Counted from the stretch's first letter, positions 1 through 9,345 are shown. The stretch: 64,000 nt of DNA from Palsa-1248 sp963737835 (GCA_963737835.1 CAVTUH010000001.1:1178001-1242000); one strand, 5' to 3'. Translations and numbers: made by a program. Notes: generated by a model not told the origin, from the sequence alone.

Positions 1-41
1 CGCTCCATCTCGTCCTGAAGACGACGAATGCTGTCGCTCAC
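1..41 (-). CDS. Start of an unidentified gene downstream of xdhC-YHS (partial)
   Basis: A GTG codon at 41-39 overlaps the TGA stop of the XdhC-like gene as GTGA. This is the usual sign of translational coupling in an operon. The visible peptide begins V-S-D-S-I-R-R-L-Q-D-E-M-E and then leaves the window. Thirteen residues are too few to name a family. The coupling suggests a partner of the XdhC-like protein, but that is inference. Confidence 0.45.
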   Translation of the reverse strand, partial: MSDSIRRLQDEME

Positions 42-1045
42 GCTGACTCTCGCGAGGCCAGCGTATCCGTGTGCCTGGCCGGATCGCGCTCGAAATGGCG
101 TTTGCACTCCGCGCCGCAGAAGTAATAGGTGCGTCCGGCATGTTCTGACCAATGACTCGCACCAGCGATGACAACAGACATCCCACAGACCGGGTCGCGC
201 GCCGACCCCACGTGCATTGCCTGAGCGGCCGGACTGGGCACACGAGTCTCTCCTGCGTCCGCCCGGGTCCGCCGGCGAGTCTGGACGATCTCACCAAGTA
301 TGCTCACTGCAATCTCCTCAGGCAGCTCGGCCCCGATATCCAATCCGGCCGGATTCTTCATGCGAACGAGGTCCGCATCAGCGACTCCCCGTGCACGGAG
401 CGCGGCGCGCAGTTGGGCGAACCGCTTCTGACTGGCGACGACGCCGACGTAGGCCGGGTCGAGCGCGAGCGCAGCACGCGCGGCATCCTCGTCCCCGTCC
501 CCCATGGTCGCGATCACGGCGCAGACCCACGCACCGGAATCACCGCCAAATGACTCCTCACCGATCCGGGTGTGCACCGCATCGACCTCGGGGACGGTGG
601 CGCGATGGGCCGCGGGATCGACCACCGTGACGTGGTAGGCCGATACCTTGGCCAAGCGAGCGAGGGACTGGGCCACCGGCGAGACGCCGTAGACGACGAG
701 ACGCGGCAGTGGCAGGATCGGCTCAATGTAGATGTCCACGCTGCCTCCACTGTGACACGTCAGCAACACGGGCACGACGCCGGGCCGATGGTCGGCCTCG
801 GGCGTTGGCGATAGCGCGATCAGTCGAGGGGCGCGCTCAGCGAGGGCCACGAGCGCTTCGCGAACAACCGCGGGATGCGTGCAGCCGCCACCGACCCAGC
901 CGTGGAACCCGCCATCGCGAGTGACGACCGCCGAGTCACCCACGCGGGCCGAGCTTGGCATTTCGCGCCGAACGACCGTGACCAGCGCGAACACCTCTCC
1001 GCGCTTGGCCAGCTCGGCCGCCTCAGCCAGCACGTCGGGGCGCAC
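38..1045 (-). CDS. XdhC/CoxI-family molybdoenzyme maturation protein with C-terminal YHS domain
   Basis: XdhC/CoxI proteins are cytoplasmic chaperones that handle the molybdenum cofactor, helping to sulfurate it and insert it into xanthine dehydrogenase or CO-dehydrogenase-type enzymes. The N-terminal domain (about residues 1-100) carries the family signature GGGCTHPAVVREAL. A Rossmann-like XdhC_C domain follows (about 110-250, with VVYGVSPVAQ and NPAGLDIGAELPEEIAVSIL). The last 50 residues form a YHS-type metal-binding module (DPVCGMSV, then YYFCGAECKRHFE), which is not part of a canonical XdhC. The start is a GTG at 1045. The gene overlaps the next one downstream by GTGA. The fusion hints at a metal or cofactor relay, which is inferred. 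The family call is secure. Confidence 0.9.
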   Translation of the reverse strand: MRPDVLAEAAELAKRGEVFALVTVVRREMPSSARVGDSAVVTRDGGFHGWVGGGCTHPAVVREALVALAERAPRLIALSPTPEADHRPGVVPVLLTCHSGGSVDIYIEPILPLPRLVVYGVSPVAQSLARLAKVSAYHVTVVDPAAHRATVPEVDAVHTRIGEESFGGDSGAWVCAVIATMGDGDEDAARAALALDPAYVGVVASQKRFAQLRAALRARGVADADLVRMKNPAGLDIGAELPEEIAVSILGEIVQTRRRTRADAGETRVPSPAAQAMHVGSARDPVCGMSVVIAGASHWSEHAGRTYYFCGAECKRHFERDPARHTDTLASRESA

Positions 1046-1429
1046 AATGGGCGCTCGCGAGCAGTTCGAACGCGGCCTGCAGCGAACGAGGCGACAGGTC
1101 GCGCGTCGCCGTGTAGCCAGTCCCGGTGCGAGCAGTAGGGCGGGTCGTCACAGGTGTTCACCTCGACGGTGCGCATAGGCGCGCGCAAGGAACAATAGCT
1201 GACAGACGCTGCGTCGGCCTCCCACGAGACCGCGGAGTGTGGCGGCTTTGGAGTCGCAAGCCCAGCCAGAGCGCGTCTATCGTGGGTTCGACCTCCGGGA
1301 GTCTGGCGGCCCGCAACCGCTCTGGACGGGGGCCGTCGTCACCTCCCATACTGGTGGCGCTCGGAGTGCTTCCGCGGCAGTCCGGCATAGCGTCGCCCAT
1401 CCCCTCAAGGCACTCAGGAGGCCCGTCCC
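1046..1429. other. Divergent intergenic region, no gene supported
   Basis: This region separates the XdhC-like gene from the serine hydrolase gene. Open frames on both strands have no recognisable family features. A strong ribosome binding site AGGAGG at 1416-1421, eight bases before the ATG at 1430, belongs to the hydrolase. No convincing -35/-10 pair was found. Confidence 0.5.
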
Positions 1430-3259
1430 ATGTCTCTCGACCTCGCAGGTCGATGCGTCCGAGTCGCACGCTCCATCTGCGGGCTGGCGCCGCTCGTCGC
1501 CACCGTGCTGTCTGTTGCGCCGGTCCGGGCTCAGACCCCTGACATTGCGAAGAAGCTTCAGGGCTTCGACGCCTACATGCAGCAGACCATCAAGGACTGG
1601 AACACGCCGGGGATGGGCGTGGGCATAGTCGTGAATGACAAGCTGGTGTTCGCAAAGGGCTACGGGTATCGCGACTACGACCAGAAGCTCCCCTTTACCC
1701 CGACCACGCTGTTTCAGATCGCGTCGAACACCAAGCTCTTCACCGCCGTCGCAGCGGGCATGCTCGTCGCCGATGGACAGCTCGCGTGGGACAGCCCGGT
1801 GCGCCAGTCGGTTCCCACCATTCAGTTCTACAACGACCTCCTCAACAACAACGTGTCGCTGCGGGACATGCTGTCCCATCGCACCGGCGTCACCCGGCAC
1901 GACCTGATCTGGTTCAAGTCATCGTTTTCGCGTGAGGAGCTGTTCGACAAGCTGCGGTATCTGGAGCCGCAACAGCCAATGCGGGAGACGTTCCTTTACA
2001 ACAATCTGATGTTGGCGGGCGTCGGCCACATCATCGAGCTCAAGTCGGGCAAGAGCTGGGAGGAATTCGTCAGAGCGCGGATTCTCACGCCGCTGGACAT
2101 GACTTCGACGGTCTACACGATCGCCGACATGACACGCAACCCCGACCACGGGGTGCCATACCGCGAAAAACGGGACTCCTTCGAGCTTTACAAGATTCCG
2201 TATTACGAGGACACGCAAGGCATCGCGCCAGCGGGCGGCATCATCTCGAACGTCAACGACCTCTCGCACTGGCTAATCGCCCTGATGAATGAGGGGAAAT
2301 ACAATGGAAAGCAGGTAATACCGGCGAGCGTCCTCCAGGCCACGCTCCAGCCGGCAATTGGATTGCCGAACTCGATGGGGCAGGCCTTTGGCTTCTGGGA
2401 GTTGTTGAATGCTGCGTACGGGATGGGCCGCGAGACAGCGGCGTATCGTGGCCACCTGATCACGTACCACGGCGGCGACCTTCCTGGATTTCACTCGCAG
2501 GTGTCCTTCATGCCGAACGACAGGATCGGCGTGATCGTCTGCGTGATCGGCGATCACGCGTCTCCCCTCTACAACGCGGTCAGCTATAACGTCTACGAGC
2601 GACTGCTCGGCCTGGATCAGACCCCGTGGAGCCAGCGCTTGCTGCAAATGCGCCTCGCGAACAAGAAAGCGGGAACCGAGGCGCGGACGAAGGCGGGCGG
2701 CGATCGGGTCCCCAACACCCACCCGTCTCATGCGCTTGCCGATTACGTCGGCGAGTACGAAAACCCCGGCTACGGTATCATCAAGATCGGCCTGAAAAAC
2801 GACTCGCTGCAATTCGGGTTTCACGAGTTTCAGTTTCCCCTGACGCACTTCCACTATGACCGGTTCGACACGCCGGACGACGAGGAGTACGGGAGATTCT
2901 CCGTCAATTTCCAGACGGGCCCGGAGGGCGACGTCAATGCGGTGTCCATCTCCCTGGACGAGGCCGCGGCGGTCTTCACGCGAAAACCCGAGGTCGTGGA
3001 TCCGGCGGTTCTGGCCAAACTGGCGGGCGTGTACGTCACACCGGACAAGGCGAAGTTTCAGGTCGTGTACGCTCCGGGAACAGGCATCGCGCTCCAGTTC
3101 CCCGGGGGACCGCCGGAGAAGCTGATTCCGATCAAGGGCCTTCAATTCCGGAGCGAGCACTTCGCTGATGCGATCTGGGAGTTCGTGATGCAGGACGGCC
3201 AGGTCAAGACACTCAAGGCACGCGACCCCTCGGGCGAAGAGTCGTACTCGCGAGAATGA
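1430..3259 (+). CDS. Exported beta-lactamase-fold serine hydrolase (class C/PBP4* type)
   Basis: This is a serine hydrolase of the beta-lactamase/D-alanyl-D-alanine carboxypeptidase superfamily (PF00144), probably periplasmic, acting on peptides or esters. The N-terminus has a hydrophobic signal peptide ending near residue 35 (APVRAQ). The catalytic motifs are all present: S99-N-T-K102, Y190-N-N192 and H347-G-G. Downstream of the catalytic domain (about 470-605) is a lipocalin-like or DUF3471-type extension with the wording DYVGEYENPGYG. The 609-residue length fits this two-domain form. The start is fixed by AGGAGG at 1416-1421. The true substrate cannot be read from the sequence, because this superfamily includes peptidases, esterases and beta-lactamases. 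Confidence 0.9.
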   Translation: MSLDLAGRCVRVARSICGLAPLVATVLSVAPVRAQTPDIAKKLQGFDAYMQQTIKDWNTPGMGVGIVVNDKLVFAKGYGYRDYDQKLPFTPTTLFQIASNTKLFTAVAAGMLVADGQLAWDSPVRQSVPTIQFYNDLLNNNVSLRDMLSHRTGVTRHDLIWFKSSFSREELFDKLRYLEPQQPMRETFLYNNLMLAGVGHIIELKSGKSWEEFVRARILTPLDMTSTVYTIADMTRNPDHGVPYREKRDSFELYKIPYYEDTQGIAPAGGIISNVNDLSHWLIALMNEGKYNGKQVIPASVLQATLQPAIGLPNSMGQAFGFWELLNAAYGMGRETAAYRGHLITYHGGDLPGFHSQVSFMPNDRIGVIVCVIGDHASPLYNAVSYNVYERLLGLDQTPWSQRLLQMRLANKKAGTEARTKAGGDRVPNTHPSHALADYVGEYENPGYGIIKIGLKNDSLQFGFHEFQFPLTHFHYDRFDTPDDEEYGRFSVNFQTGPEGDVNAVSISLDEAAAVFTRKPEVVDPAVLAKLAGVYVTPDKAKFQVVYAPGTGIALQFPGGPPEKLIPIKGLQFRSEHFADAIWEFVMQDGQVKTLKARDPSGEESYSRE

Positions 3260-3328
3260 ACAGCGGGACGGCGTCCCAGAGTCGCTAACTTCCATGTGGG
3301 CATCCGCCCATTCTGTGAGGCAATCGCC

Positions 3329-3988
3329 ATGGCAAACGAACAAGCATCCCAGGCCAGGCCGTCGGACAGCGCGCCACCAGCGAGTATGCCGGTGGAGAGC
3401 CCGCGGGTCGCGGCGGCGATCGAACATCTGAAGACCATCCTCGTTCCGGGCGAGACGCTCCAGGCGGTCGCCGTTCAGCGCCGCGCGTTTGCGCTCACAC
3501 GGCGCCGAGCGCTCGTTGCTGCGACGACCGGGCGCTTCATCGTGATCGCCCGGGGATTGTTCGGCGGATTCACCCCGACGGACGTGCGGTGGCAGGACAT
3601 CGAGGAGGTCCATCTGCATGTCGGCATGCTCGGCGCGGACCTGGTCGTCAAGGTGCTGCGACGCCAGGACCTCGCCTCGGCGGATCAGCAGGGTGGTACC
3701 TTCATCACGACCGGCCTGCGAAAGGACCAGGCCGAGAGCGTCTACCGAGTCTGTCAGTCGCAAAGTCAAGCGTGGCGCGAGAAGCGCCGCATACGAGATC
3801 TCGACGAGTTGCGGGCCAAGTCGGGCGGCCTGCAGTTCGGCGCCCAGACGCCGGCGACGGCAGGCGCGCCGGCCGACGCCACCGATCCAGTGGCCCGTCT
3901 TCAACAAGCCAAGGAAATGCTGTCGGGCGGCCTCATCACCGACGCCGAATACGAGGCCATCAAGGCGCGCGTCGTCGACCGCCTGTAG
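3329..3988 (+). CDS. PH-like and SHOCT domain protein
   Basis: The central region (about residues 25-130) reads as a bacterial PH-like domain: basic strands such as VQRRAFALTRRRALVAATTG, then FIVIARGLFGGF and WQDIEEVHLHVG. The last 35 residues are a SHOCT module (DPVARLQQAKEMLSGG, then DAEYEAIKARVV), a short helical C-terminal oligomerisation motif. No signal peptide or membrane helix is seen, so it is probably cytosolic or peripherally membrane-bound. I chose the ATG at 3329 because GAGG lies eight bases upstream; an in-frame codon at 3296 lacks this. Its function is unknown; proteins of this build are often tied to lipid binding or scaffolding. Confidence 0.8.
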   Translation: MANEQASQARPSDSAPPASMPVESPRVAAAIEHLKTILVPGETLQAVAVQRRAFALTRRRALVAATTGRFIVIARGLFGGFTPTDVRWQDIEEVHLHVGMLGADLVVKVLRRQDLASADQQGGTFITTGLRKDQAESVYRVCQSQSQAWREKRRIRDLDELRAKSGGLQFGAQTPATAGAPADATDPVARLQQAKEMLSGGLITDAEYEAIKARVVDRL

Positions 3989-4061
3989 CACGACGCTCGC
4001 GATGCCGTCGCTGTGAACTCGTCCGCAGCACGGGCGTTCCGCGCCGCCACCACGCGGTGAC

Positions 4062-4880
4062 ATGCTCGTTCATCTCGTCGATGGTACGTACGAGCTCTTC
4101 CGGCACTTCTACGGTCTGCGACGCGCCAACGAGGGAGATCCACCCTTCGGCGCCGTCCTGGGGGTGCTCGGCACTGTCCTGCAGATGATCGAGCAGGGAG
4201 CGACCCACATCGGTGTCGCGACGGATCACGTCATCGAATCATTTCGCAATGACCTGTGGGCCGGCTACAAGACCGGCGAAGGCATTGAGCCCGCGCTCGC
4301 AGCGCAGTTCCTGCCACTCGAGGAGGCGCTCGCTGCGGCGGGAGTAGTCGTGTGGCCGATGGTGGAGTTGGAAGCCGATGACGCACTCGCGTCGGCCGCG
4401 CAGCTGGCTTCGGGGAGCGACGAGGTCGATAAGGTGTGCATCTGGGCCAACGACAAAGACCTCGCCCAGTGCGTGCGCAGCGACCGAGTCGTGCAAGTCG
4501 ACCGCCGAAGTGGTGCCGTACGTAACGCGGATGGCGTACGCGCGAAGTTTGGTGTCGGTCCCGAGCTCATTCCGGACTTTCTCGCGCTCGTGGGCGATGC
4601 CCAGGATGGGTATCCCGGGATCCAGGGCATCGGCAAAGTCACGGCGGCGAGACTCCTGAATCAGCACGGAGCCATCGAACAGTTCCCGTCGAATGTCCTG
4701 GGTGAGCAGCGTCAGCTGGCACTCCTGTTCAAGACCCTCGCGACGCTCCGGACCGACGCTCCCCTATTTCGCGATGTGGAAGAGCTCCGGTGGCGCGGAC
4801 CGACGAGTGCGTTTGCAGAGTTGGCCCAGCGAATGGGTGCCCGCCGTGTCCTGGAGCGAATCGAGAAGGCGCCACGGTGA
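4062..4880 (+). CDS. 5'-3' exonuclease / flap endonuclease family protein
   Basis: This is a stand-alone protein related to the 5'-nuclease domain of DNA polymerase I. It acts on 5' flaps or single-stranded 5' ends using clustered acidic residues and two metal ions. The N-terminal PIN-like part starts LVHLVDGTYELFRHFYG and continues with VELEADDALASAAQLA and WANDKDLAQCV, which carry the metal-binding aspartates. The helix-3-turn-helix DNA-binding part is clear as GDAQDGYPGIQGIGKVTAAR. At 272 residues it has the size of solitary flap nucleases and no polymerase domain follows. It is transcribed alone after the SHOCT gene; a long palindrome with terminator character lies just downstream. Confidence 0.88.
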   Translation: MLVHLVDGTYELFRHFYGLRRANEGDPPFGAVLGVLGTVLQMIEQGATHIGVATDHVIESFRNDLWAGYKTGEGIEPALAAQFLPLEEALAAAGVVVWPMVELEADDALASAAQLASGSDEVDKVCIWANDKDLAQCVRSDRVVQVDRRSGAVRNADGVRAKFGVGPELIPDFLALVGDAQDGYPGIQGIGKVTAARLLNQHGAIEQFPSNVLGEQRQLALLFKTLATLRTDAPLFRDVEELRWRGPTSAFAELAQRMGARRVLERIEKAPR

Positions 4881-4907
4881 CCGATGCCTCGCACCACGAC
4901 CCCTCCC

Positions 4908-5015
4908 TAGACGTTGGACGTCAGACGTTGGAAAGAAACCTCGGGGCTAGCAGCCCTGCGCTTCGCTTGCCCCGAGGTTGTTTTCTGGCGTCCAACCTCT
5001 AACGTCCATCGTCTA
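4908..5015. terminator. Long nested palindrome with terminator-like core
   Basis: The outer arms (4908-4932 and 4991-5015) are inverted repeats matching at 22 of 25 positions, built from the unit TAGACGTTGGACG. Inside them is a perfect 10-bp stem (4937-4946 with 4970-4979, arm AACCTCGGGG) followed by GTTTT at 4980-4984. The core looks like a rho-independent terminator for the exonuclease gene. The outer arms belong to a dispersed low-complexity motif also seen near 7.3, 14.3 and 53.0 kb. Confidence 0.7.
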
Positions 5016-5061
5016 GCATCTAGTGCACTTACGGCTCGGCAGCCAGCAACCGGAGGCGGGT

Positions 5062-7272
5062 ATGCGGCGAGACGGCGTAGCGCGCGCTGGCGCGGTGGCG
5101 ATCAGTGTCCTCGGATTGATTCTGAGTTGTGCAGTCCTCGCGAGTGCTCAGACGACCGGCGCCCAGTCGTCCGGAGAGACCTCAACCCAGAATGTCACAC
5201 CCACTATCGATGTCGTGTCCCACGATATCTATGGGACCGTGACTGGTCCGCATGGACCCGAGGCGGGCGTGTGGGTGATCGCCGAGACAGACGAGCTGCA
5301 AACAAACTTCGCGAAGATCGTCGTCACTGACGATCGAGGCCGATACCTCCTCCCGGATCTGCCCAAGGCGAACTACACGGTGTGGGTGCGCGGCTACGGA
5401 CTCGTCGACTCGCCGAAGGTTCCTGCGACACGGGGGACTGAGCTCAACCTCCGCGCAATCGCGGCGCCAAATCCGCGCGCCGCGGCACAGTATTTCCCCG
5501 CCGGCTACTGGTACTCGCTGATCCATGTGCCGGCGCCGTCGGAGTTCCCCGGCACAGGTGACGCGGGCAATGGGATCAACCCGAGCATCAAGAGCCAGGC
5601 CCAGTGGATCCGCCTCATGAAGTCGGGGGGCTGCACGGCGTGCCACCAGCTCGGCACGAAAGGCACCCGTGAGATCCCGCCGGCGCTCGGTCATTTCGAT
5701 TCGCCGGTCGACGCGTGGAAACGCCGCATCCTCTCCGGGCAGGCCGGCGGAGACATGAGCGGCACGATCGCCCAGCTTGGCGAGCGTCGAGCCGCAGAGA
5801 TGTTCGCTGATTGGACGACGCGTATCGCGCAGGGCGAAGTGCCGCCGACGCCGCCGCGCCCCAAAGGAATCGAGCGCAATGTCGTCATCACCGAATGGGA
5901 CTGGGCCGACCCAAAGGCTTACTTGCACGATGAGGCTTCGACAGACCGGCGGAACCCGACGCTGAACGCGAATGGCTTGATCTACGGCTCGACCGAGCTG
6001 AGTCGGGACTATCTCCCGGTCCTCGATCCGACGCGCAACAATGCGCGCACCGTCACGCTCACAGTTCGCGACCCCGCGACACCACCCGCAGCGGTCCAGG
6101 TCGTGTCGAACCCCTCGGCATATTGGGGAAATGAGGCGATCTGGACGGGCAAGACCAACGTCCACAATCCAATGTTTGATGCGAACGGGCGCGTCTGGAT
6201 TACCTCGACGGTGCGACCGCGCGAAAACCCAGATTGGTGCAAGAAGGGATCGGGCCTGCCATCCGCGCAGTTGTTCCCCCTCGAGACCTCGGGGCGACAG
6301 CTCGCGATGTACGACCCCGCCACGGGCAAGCTCACCCACATCAACACCTGCTACAGCACGCACCACTTGATGTTCGCCGAGGACGCGAACAACACGCTAT
6401 GGACGAGTGGCGGGGGGCCGGTCGTCGGATGGCTCAACACGAGGATGTTCCTCGAGACGGGCGACGAGCAGAAGTCGCAGGGGTGGACCGCGCTGATTCT
6501 CGACACGGATGGCAACGGCAAACGCGATGACTACGTGGAGCCTGACCAGCCTGTGGATCCCGCCAAGGACAAACGCATCAATGCCGGGCTCTACTCCGTG
6601 GCGCCTGCACCTGACGGCTCGGTGTGGGGCACCTCGCTGGGCTTCCCCGGTGCGGTCGTGCGCCTCGTTCCCGGCTCGAACCCGCCAGCGACGGCGCTTG
6701 CAGAGCTCTACGAGTTACCGCTGCGCGACGCCAACGACCCCGTGAACGGGTTTTCGCCTCGCGGCGGCGATGTCGATCGCAACGGCGTGTTCTGGGCCGC
6801 GCTCGCGAGTGGCCAGATGGCGAGCTTCGATCGTCGCAAGTGCAAAGCTCCCCTCAATGGCCCGAAGGCCACCGGTCAGCACTGCCCTGAGGGGTGGACC
6901 TTCTACACTGAGCCGCTCCCGCAGATGCAGGGTGTAGCCGGTCCGGGAAGCGCGGAGGCAAGTTATTTCACGTGGGTAGACCAGTTCGACGTGCTCGGAC
7001 TCGGGAAGAACGTGCCGATCAACACGGGCAACGCATCGGAGGGATTGCTCGCGCTCAAGGACGGCGCATGGGTCGTGCTGCGCGTTCCGTATCCAATGGG
7101 CTTCTACACCAAGTGGATGGATGGGCGCATCGACGATCCCGCCGCGGGGTGGAAGGGCCGCGGTCTCTGGGCCACGGTGAGCACACGCGCGCCATTCCAT
7201 ATGGAAGGCGGCAAAGGAACCACGAGCAAGGTGCTGCATTTCCAATTGAGACCGGACCCGCTAGCGAGATGA
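5062..7272 (+). CDS. Exported mono-haem protein with carboxypeptidase-regulatory domain and Vgb-like propeller
   Basis: The protein begins with a signal peptide (hydrophobic AGAVAISVLGLILSCAVL, cut near ASAQ). Next comes a carboxypeptidase-regulatory-like beta-sandwich (about residues 50-120; HDIYGTVTGPHGPEAGVWV, then GRYLLPDLPKANYTVWVRG). A single c-type haem site CTACH sits at about residues 191-195. The remaining 500 residues resemble a virginiamycin-B-lyase-like propeller with blades such as NPMFDANGRVWITST and APDGSVWGTSLGFPG. Such proteins are periplasmic and may transfer electrons in a dehydrogenase or lyase reaction; the substrate is unknown. The start at 5062 follows GGAGG by five bases and is preferred over an ATG 39 bases upstream. 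Confidence 0.82.
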   Translation: MRRDGVARAGAVAISVLGLILSCAVLASAQTTGAQSSGETSTQNVTPTIDVVSHDIYGTVTGPHGPEAGVWVIAETDELQTNFAKIVVTDDRGRYLLPDLPKANYTVWVRGYGLVDSPKVPATRGTELNLRAIAAPNPRAAAQYFPAGYWYSLIHVPAPSEFPGTGDAGNGINPSIKSQAQWIRLMKSGGCTACHQLGTKGTREIPPALGHFDSPVDAWKRRILSGQAGGDMSGTIAQLGERRAAEMFADWTTRIAQGEVPPTPPRPKGIERNVVITEWDWADPKAYLHDEASTDRRNPTLNANGLIYGSTELSRDYLPVLDPTRNNARTVTLTVRDPATPPAAVQVVSNPSAYWGNEAIWTGKTNVHNPMFDANGRVWITSTVRPRENPDWCKKGSGLPSAQLFPLETSGRQLAMYDPATGKLTHINTCYSTHHLMFAEDANNTLWTSGGGPVVGWLNTRMFLETGDEQKSQGWTALILDTDGNGKRDDYVEPDQPVDPAKDKRINAGLYSVAPAPDGSVWGTSLGFPGAVVRLVPGSNPPATALAELYELPLRDANDPVNGFSPRGGDVDRNGVFWAALASGQMASFDRRKCKAPLNGPKATGQHCPEGWTFYTEPLPQMQGVAGPGSAEASYFTWVDQFDVLGLGKNVPINTGNASEGLLALKDGAWVVLRVPYPMGFYTKWMDGRIDDPAAGWKGRGLWATVSTRAPFHMEGGKGTTSKVLHFQLRPDPLAR

Positions 7273-7280
7273 AGCTCTGA

Positions 7281-7314
7281 CGCTGGACGTTAGACGCTGG
7301 ACGTTAGACGCCGG
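7281..7314. repeat. Dispersed GACGTTAGACG-type low-complexity repeat
   Basis: Tandem copies of a GCTGGACGTTAGAC-like unit follow the stop codon of the haem-propeller gene. The same unit forms the outer arms of the palindrome at 4908-5015 and recurs in inverse form near 14287-14300 and, diverged, at 53019-53080. All copies are intergenic. Confidence 0.6.
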
Positions 7315-7323
7315 AAAGGGATC

Positions 7324-7369
7324 TCAAAAAAACGCGAGGCCAGCCGCGCGTTTTGCGAGCTGGCCTCGC
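7324..7369 (-). terminator. Rho-independent terminator of the esterase gene
   Basis: An 11-bp perfect stem GCGAGGCCAGC (7334-7344 with 7359-7369) is flanked on its low-coordinate side by seven A residues (7325-7332 area). On the minus strand this reads as a GC-rich hairpin followed by a T run, right after the esterase gene ends. The plus-strand side has no T run, so it points to the minus-strand gene only. Confidence 0.75.
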
Positions 7370-7413
7370 TGTGTTCCCGATCCCGAGTCGCGAAACCCGG
7401 CCCTCCCCCTCCC

Positions 7414-9133
7414 CTAGTCTCGCACCGCCACCGTCGCTCCGCCGGCGTGTGCGGCCCGGAACTTCGCCATCATGCGGACGAGCTCCGCATCGGTCATCGG
7501 CTGCCATCCATGGGGCTTCATCGGTCGGCCGTATTCGAACGTGAAGTTCGCTCTGGGGTTCGTGAGCTTCGCGGTCGCGTTCTCCATCCGGTACACCGCG
7601 AGGTTCAAATAGTAGTTGTCCATGTCGCCGACATACACGTGCATCTTGCCGGTGAGCTCGGGCCCGATCTTGGCCCAATTCTGAACGAGGTCGTTGGTGA
7701 GGTCGTATCCCTTGTCGTGCCACCATGCGACCGCGCCCTTGTTGATGACGCCGGTCGCGCGGTCCCAGGCTCGCTGGGGATAGCCTGCACTGTCGGTTGG
7801 GCCATACGCGGCATCCCACGCATTCGAACTGCTGGCCACTACGGGCTTTGCTGCCAAGTACGGCCTCGAGTTGGCTCATCAGCCGCTGCGTGAGGAGTGG
7901 CTGCCCTTCGGGCGTTCGCGACATGAATCGTTCTGGCACAGGCGGCCGCGCGTTGTTGGGGACAAACGCGTTCGAGTCACCGTACATGTCCACCATCTGG
8001 TTGCGATGGAAGTCGACGGGATCGGGATACATGCACCACGCCCCGCCGAAGAAGTCGGGCCGCTGAATCTGGAGGGCAGCGCACTCCCAGCCACCGGTCG
8101 ATCCGCCGGTCAGGAACCGAGCGTTCGCGTTGGGCATGAGGCGAAAGCGCTTCTCCAGCTCCGGTACGAGCTCCGTGAGCAGGGCATCCTGGTAGGGTCC
8201 GTTGTTGGCCGAGTTGACCGCATACGAGTCGTCGTAGTACGGCGTCGGATGCTGCCACGTGATCGCGACCATCGGGGGGACGTTGCCGCTCATCCAGTCG
8301 TGAGCGAACTCCCATCCGGGCTCACGCGCCGTGCGGAGCAGGCGCGCCGCGTGCTGTTCCGGCGTCTCACTCCCCGGTTGTTCGGTGAAGCCGAACGGCG
8401 CGTTCTCTCCGAAGTGCCCCTGGATGTACACGGCCGGATAGTGCCGCGTCGGCTCCTGGTCGAAGCCTTTGGGCAGGAGGACGATCGCACCGATGTACAT
8501 GGGCTGCCCCCAGAACTTGGACAGCAACTCGCTCTTGATCTTGATCCGCTTCACCCACCGCGTATCCGCAGGCACCGTCACTGGCGGAATCACCTTCGTC
8601 AGTTTCAGCGTGAGCGGCGCACTCGCCTGCGGATCCCAGTGCACGCGCTGGACCTCGCTCAACAAGTTCCCCGGCGACATGTTGAACCGCTGGCCCTCCC
8701 ACTGATCGTTGTGCGCCCAGATCACGTGTCCGTCGGATCGCGTGAATTGTGTGTAGGGCTCGAGCATCGCTTGCGCGTAATACTCGCCCGGTGGCAGCGC
8801 CCCGATCGACGAGTACGGAAAGCCGAGCGTATGCGAGTCAACCGCCGCAGCGGTGTCGGGCCGCCATTGCTCCACGTCGGTGCCAAAAAATGGGACGCTT
8901 CCGGTATACGACCCGGCCTCGAGGCGAGGCTCGCGAGTGGTATCGGACGAGAAGAACACGAAGAGGCGTCCTGTGAGCGGGCCCTTCGCGACCGATGTAT
9001 CGGCCGTCACCTGTACGCGGCGCCCTCCACCTCCCGAGCCGGGCATACCCGTGCACGCCGGCGCGATGGCGGTCGCTGACGCGAGTACGAAAGCAAATAG
9101 ACCCTGACGGGCACCACGAGCGTTCGAGCGCAT
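7414..9133 (-). pseudogene. Exported esterase-family alpha/beta hydrolase, frameshifted
   Basis: The gene encodes an enterochelin-esterase-like protein (PF00756 type) that would hydrolyse an ester outside the cytoplasm. The first frame has a signal or lipoprotein-like N-terminus (ATAIAPACTG), an N-terminal beta domain and the nucleophile elbow TGGSTGGWECA near residue 345. At about 7850-7865 the coding sequence shifts frame. The upstream frame turns into arginine-rich nonsense after QLEAVLG, while the correct continuation runs in another frame as KPVVASSSNAWDAAYGPTD and on to HVYVGDMDNYYLN and FEYGRPMKPHGW, ending at 7414. Both halves are well preserved, so a sequencing indel is as likely as real decay. 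The start at 9133 follows AGAGGGG. A terminator lies at 7324-7369. Confidence 0.8.
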
Positions 9134-9345
9134 AGCCCCTCTGTCGTCGAAGTGGCGATCGTTCGTATCTGACACCAAATCTTGCTCGGCCGCAAGTCCC
9201 CAGTCGACGGCACGCTGCGCACCCAGATCGGGGGTGTTGACGGCGCGGAGGGCCCAAGCCCGCCCTTGTCGTGCCCTCCGTTGTTATAGACTGTTGTCCA
9301 GCCCGACGCCCAGCACGCCCTGTCATACCTGATCACCTCCACAGA

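Noticed and set aside
2273..4063. A 596-codon open frame on the minus strand opposite the serine hydrolase and SHOCT genes
   Set aside because: High-GC genes often leave the antisense frame open. It crosses three well-supported plus-strand genes, is rich in Arg, His and Asp, and shows no domain.
4937..4984. A riboswitch in the leader of the haem-propeller gene
   Set aside because: The stem is best explained as a terminator plus inverted repeat. No known aptamer consensus could be recognised and the gene has its own ribosome binding site well downstream.
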